DNA of 64,000 nt, taken from contig CP102593.1 in the NCBI GenBank assembly GCA_025666215.1, positions 4,105,001-4,169,000 on the forward strand, written 5' to 3'. The stretch is from Xanthomonas campestris pv. phormiicola (lineage in GTDB: Bacteria > Pseudomonadota > Gammaproteobacteria > Xanthomonadales > Xanthomonadaceae). The notes under the pieces are model-generated. The model saw only the letters and a program-made list of their open reading frames with translations. It did not search any database and was not told the DNA's origin. Both the position numbers and the translations under genes were made by a program. Positions 62,672 through 64,000 of the stretch are shown in pieces (within the stretch, counting starts at the first letter, position 1; every line of letters begins with the position of its first letter).

Positions 62672-62782
62672 CACTCCGCTGGCTGCAAATGGACCGCACT
62701 GCTGCGGCGCTTGCAGCGGGGATCCTGATGGCCTAAGGCAATCGGCCACCTCGACGCATCATCAGGCGCCACCCCCGATCCG

Positions 62783-63394
62783 CTACGGCACGCCACGCCT
62801 GCGCCGGTAATCCACGAATTCGAACGCCAGCGCATGCTTGGCATCGGCCGCGTGCGCCTGCCGCGCGACCACCTCCCACTGCGCCGGATCGAATGCCGGG
62901 AAATGCGCATCGGCGCGCTCGACCACGGTGTCCACATGGGTCAGGTACAGCATGTCGGCCTGCGGCAGGACCAGCGCGAAGATGTCGCCGCCGCCGATCA
63001 CCGACAGTTCGTCCGCCCCGCTCGCCTGCGCCAGTTCGATCGCCGCCTGCAGCGAGGCGACCGCCTGCATGCCCTCGAACGGCACCTGCCCCGAGCGCGT
63101 CATCACCAGGTTCAGGCGCCCCGGCAGCGCGCGTCCCAGCGACTGCGCGGTCTTGCGCCCCATCAGCACCGGCTTGCCCAGGGTCAGCGCCTTGAAGCGC
63201 TTCAGGTCGTCCGGCAGGCGCCACGGCAGCTCGTTGTCGCGGCCGATGGCATTGGCGCGATCGAGCGCGGCGATCAGGGTCAGCCGGGCCCCGGGACTCG
63301 GGACTCGGGACTCGTCCCTCCCCGTCCTCGCCGATGCCACCGCTGTTGCTTTTTCCGGGTCCCGAGTCCCGAGTCCCGGGTCCCGGCGACTCAT
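62783..63394 (-). CDS. folA: dihydrofolate reductase with repeat-derived N-terminal extension
   Basis: 203 residues. The DHFR domain begins at about 38 with [20 protein letters not shown], then [20 protein letters not shown] with the catalytic Asp, [20 protein letters not shown], and [20 protein letters not shown]. That is 165 residues, as usual. The first 37 residues ([20 protein letters not shown], then [17 protein letters not shown]) are coded by the GGGACTC inverted repeat at 63290-63380. The ATG overlaps the thyA stop by four bases (ATGA); no other in-frame ATG or GTG exists before the domain. It reduces dihydrofolate made by ThyA. Confidence 0.87.
   Translation of the reverse strand: MSRRDPGLGTRDPEKATAVASARTGRDESRVPSPGARLTLIAALDRANAIGRDNELPWRLPDDLKRFKALTLGKPVLMGRKTAQSLGRALPGRLNLVMTRSGQVPFEGMQAVASLQAAIELAQASGADELSVIGGGDIFALVLPQADMLYLTHVDTVVERADAHFPAFDPAQWEVVARQAHAADAKHALAFEFVDYRRRRGVP
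63290..63380. repeat. inverted repeat of tandem CGGGACT units inside folA
   Basis: 22-bp perfect arms (63290-63311 and 63359-63380) around a 47-base loop. The left arm carries three direct copies of CGGGACT (63292-63312). The loop ends GCTTTTTCC, like the loop of the repeat at 32894-32982 (GCTTTTTC). Length of the whole is divisible such that the folA frame stays open through it. Confidence 0.85.
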
Positions 63395-64000
63395 ACCGCC
63401 ACCGGCGCCTTGATCGCCGGATGCGGGTCGTAGCCCTCGATCGCGATGTCGTCGTAGGTGAACGCGAACAGGTCGGTGACCGCCGGATTCAGGCGCAGCG
63501 TCGGCAACGGCCGCGGCGTGCGCGCCAGCTGTTCGCGCGCCTGTTCGAAGTGGTTCGAGTACAGGTGCGCGTCGCCCAGCGTATGCACGAAATCGCCGAC
63601 GCCCAGCCCGGTGGCCTGCGCCACCATGTGGGTCAGCAGCGCGTAGCTGGCGATGTTGAACGGCACGCCCAGGAAGATGTCGCCGCTGCGCTGGTACAGC
63701 TGGCAGCTGAGCTTGCCGTCGACCACGTAGAACTGGAACAGGCTGTGGCACGGCATCAGCGCCATCTGCGGCAGCTCGGCCACGTTCCAGGCGCTGATCA
63801 GCAAGCGCCGCGAATCCGGATTGCGCCTGATCTCGTCCACCAGCCATTGCATCTGGTCGATCTCGCGGCCGTCGGCACCGGTCCAGCGCCGCCACTGCTT
63901 GCCGTACACCGGGCCGAGGTCGCCCTGCGCGTCGGCCCACTCGTCCCAGATGCTGACCTTGTTGTCCTTGAGGTAGGCGATGTTGGTCTCGCCCTTCAGG
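63391..64000 (-). CDS. thyA: thymidylate synthase, C-terminal part
   Basis: About 203 residues are visible; the gene continues beyond the right edge. The region reads [20 protein letters not shown] then [19 protein letters not shown], with the Arg pair in [13 protein letters not shown], the nucleophile Cys in [17 protein letters not shown], the folate site [20 protein letters not shown], and [11 protein letters not shown]. It ends [15 protein letters not shown]. It makes dTMP from dUMP using methylene-tetrahydrofolate, producing the dihydrofolate used by FolA. The stop overlaps the folA ATG by four bases, so the pair is coupled. Confidence 0.96.
   Translation of the reverse strand, partial: LKGETNIAYLKDNKVSIWDEWADAQGDLGPVYGKQWRRWTGADGREIDQMQWLVDEIRRNPDSRRLLISAWNVAELPQMALMPCHSLFQFYVVDGKLSCQLYQRSGDIFLGVPFNIASYALLTHMVAQATGLGVGDFVHTLGDAHLYSNHFEQAREQLARTPRPLPTLRLNPAVTDLFAFTYDDIAIEGYDPHPAIKAPVAV

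Overview
The window is G+C-rich chromosomal DNA (close to 70% by eye) from a gammaproteobacterium of the family Xanthomonadaceae, most likely Xanthomonas or a near relative. Reasons: the order ahpC-ahpF-oxyR followed by an unknown gene, which is described for Xanthomonas; an LptD, SurA, PdxA, RsmA, ApaG, ApaH run with Xanthomonas-like LptD sequence; an N-terminal subtilase precursor; tandem DUF1631 genes; and many short inverted repeats built on GGGAGCGACTTCAGTCGCGAC, which are typical of these genomes. It is mostly core chromosome. I saw no prophage, insertion-sequence transposase, CRISPR array, rRNA or tRNA.

Layout. 1-2.7 kb: 5' end of a secreted S8 protease, ilvE, sufT. 2.8-8.7 kb: a small membrane protein and a proton-translocating transhydrogenase whose subunits are split: pntA2, an unknown membrane gene and pntB lie at 3.3-5.5 kb, and pntA1 at 7.6-8.7 kb. 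Between them, on the opposite strand, is a sigma factor, membrane protein, DUF3106 operon. 8.9-13.7 kb: two paralogous DUF1631 proteins. 13.9-21.5 kb: nitroreductase, 5'-3' exonuclease, a LysR gene relic, NUDIX hydrolase, N-formylglutamate amidohydrolase, transglutaminase-like protein, a secreted protein, proline iminopeptidase, prmC. 21.5-26.1 kb: the peroxide-stress locus ahpC, ahpF, oxyR and an unknown membrane gene, with a clear OxyR site and promoter before ahpC and a terminator at the end. 26.1-33.9 kb: rnk, tal, an A+T-richer orphan membrane gene, msrA, an NTF2-like secreted protein, a LuxR regulator/hybrid kinase/response regulator operon, DUF2007, a glutathione S-transferase. 34-44 kb: glnS, AraC regulator with EamA transporter, an STN-domain lipoprotein, a cysteine-rich lipoprotein, a nucleoside deaminase, rlmM, a Tat-exported Gfo/Idh/MocA oxidoreductase divergent from a secreted SMP-30-like lactonase, an unknown protein and an EF-hand protein.

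44.3-46.7 kb: two ubiquinone-biosynthesis FAD monooxygenases. 46.7-52.9 kb: the type IV minor pilin operon fimT-pilV-pilW-pilX-pilY1-pilE, every junction overlapping. 53.2-62.6 kb: membrane protein, cobalamin adenosyltransferase, histone-deacetylase-like hydrolase, then lptD-surA-pdxA-rsmA-apaG-apaH. 62.8-64 kb: folA and the 3' part of thyA.

The most unusual items are repeats and small accessory genes. They are: a repeat-derived N-terminal extension on dihydrofolate reductase; a second repeat of the same design at 32.9 kb; a 130-bp palindromic element at 40.3 kb that looks like a small insertion inside a REP; a paired palindrome in front of the LuxR/kinase operon; the orphan membrane gene at 27.7 kb; the unknown gene inside the transhydrogenase operon; and free-standing STN and cysteine-rich lipoproteins. 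I did not find a clear new defence or biosynthetic system.
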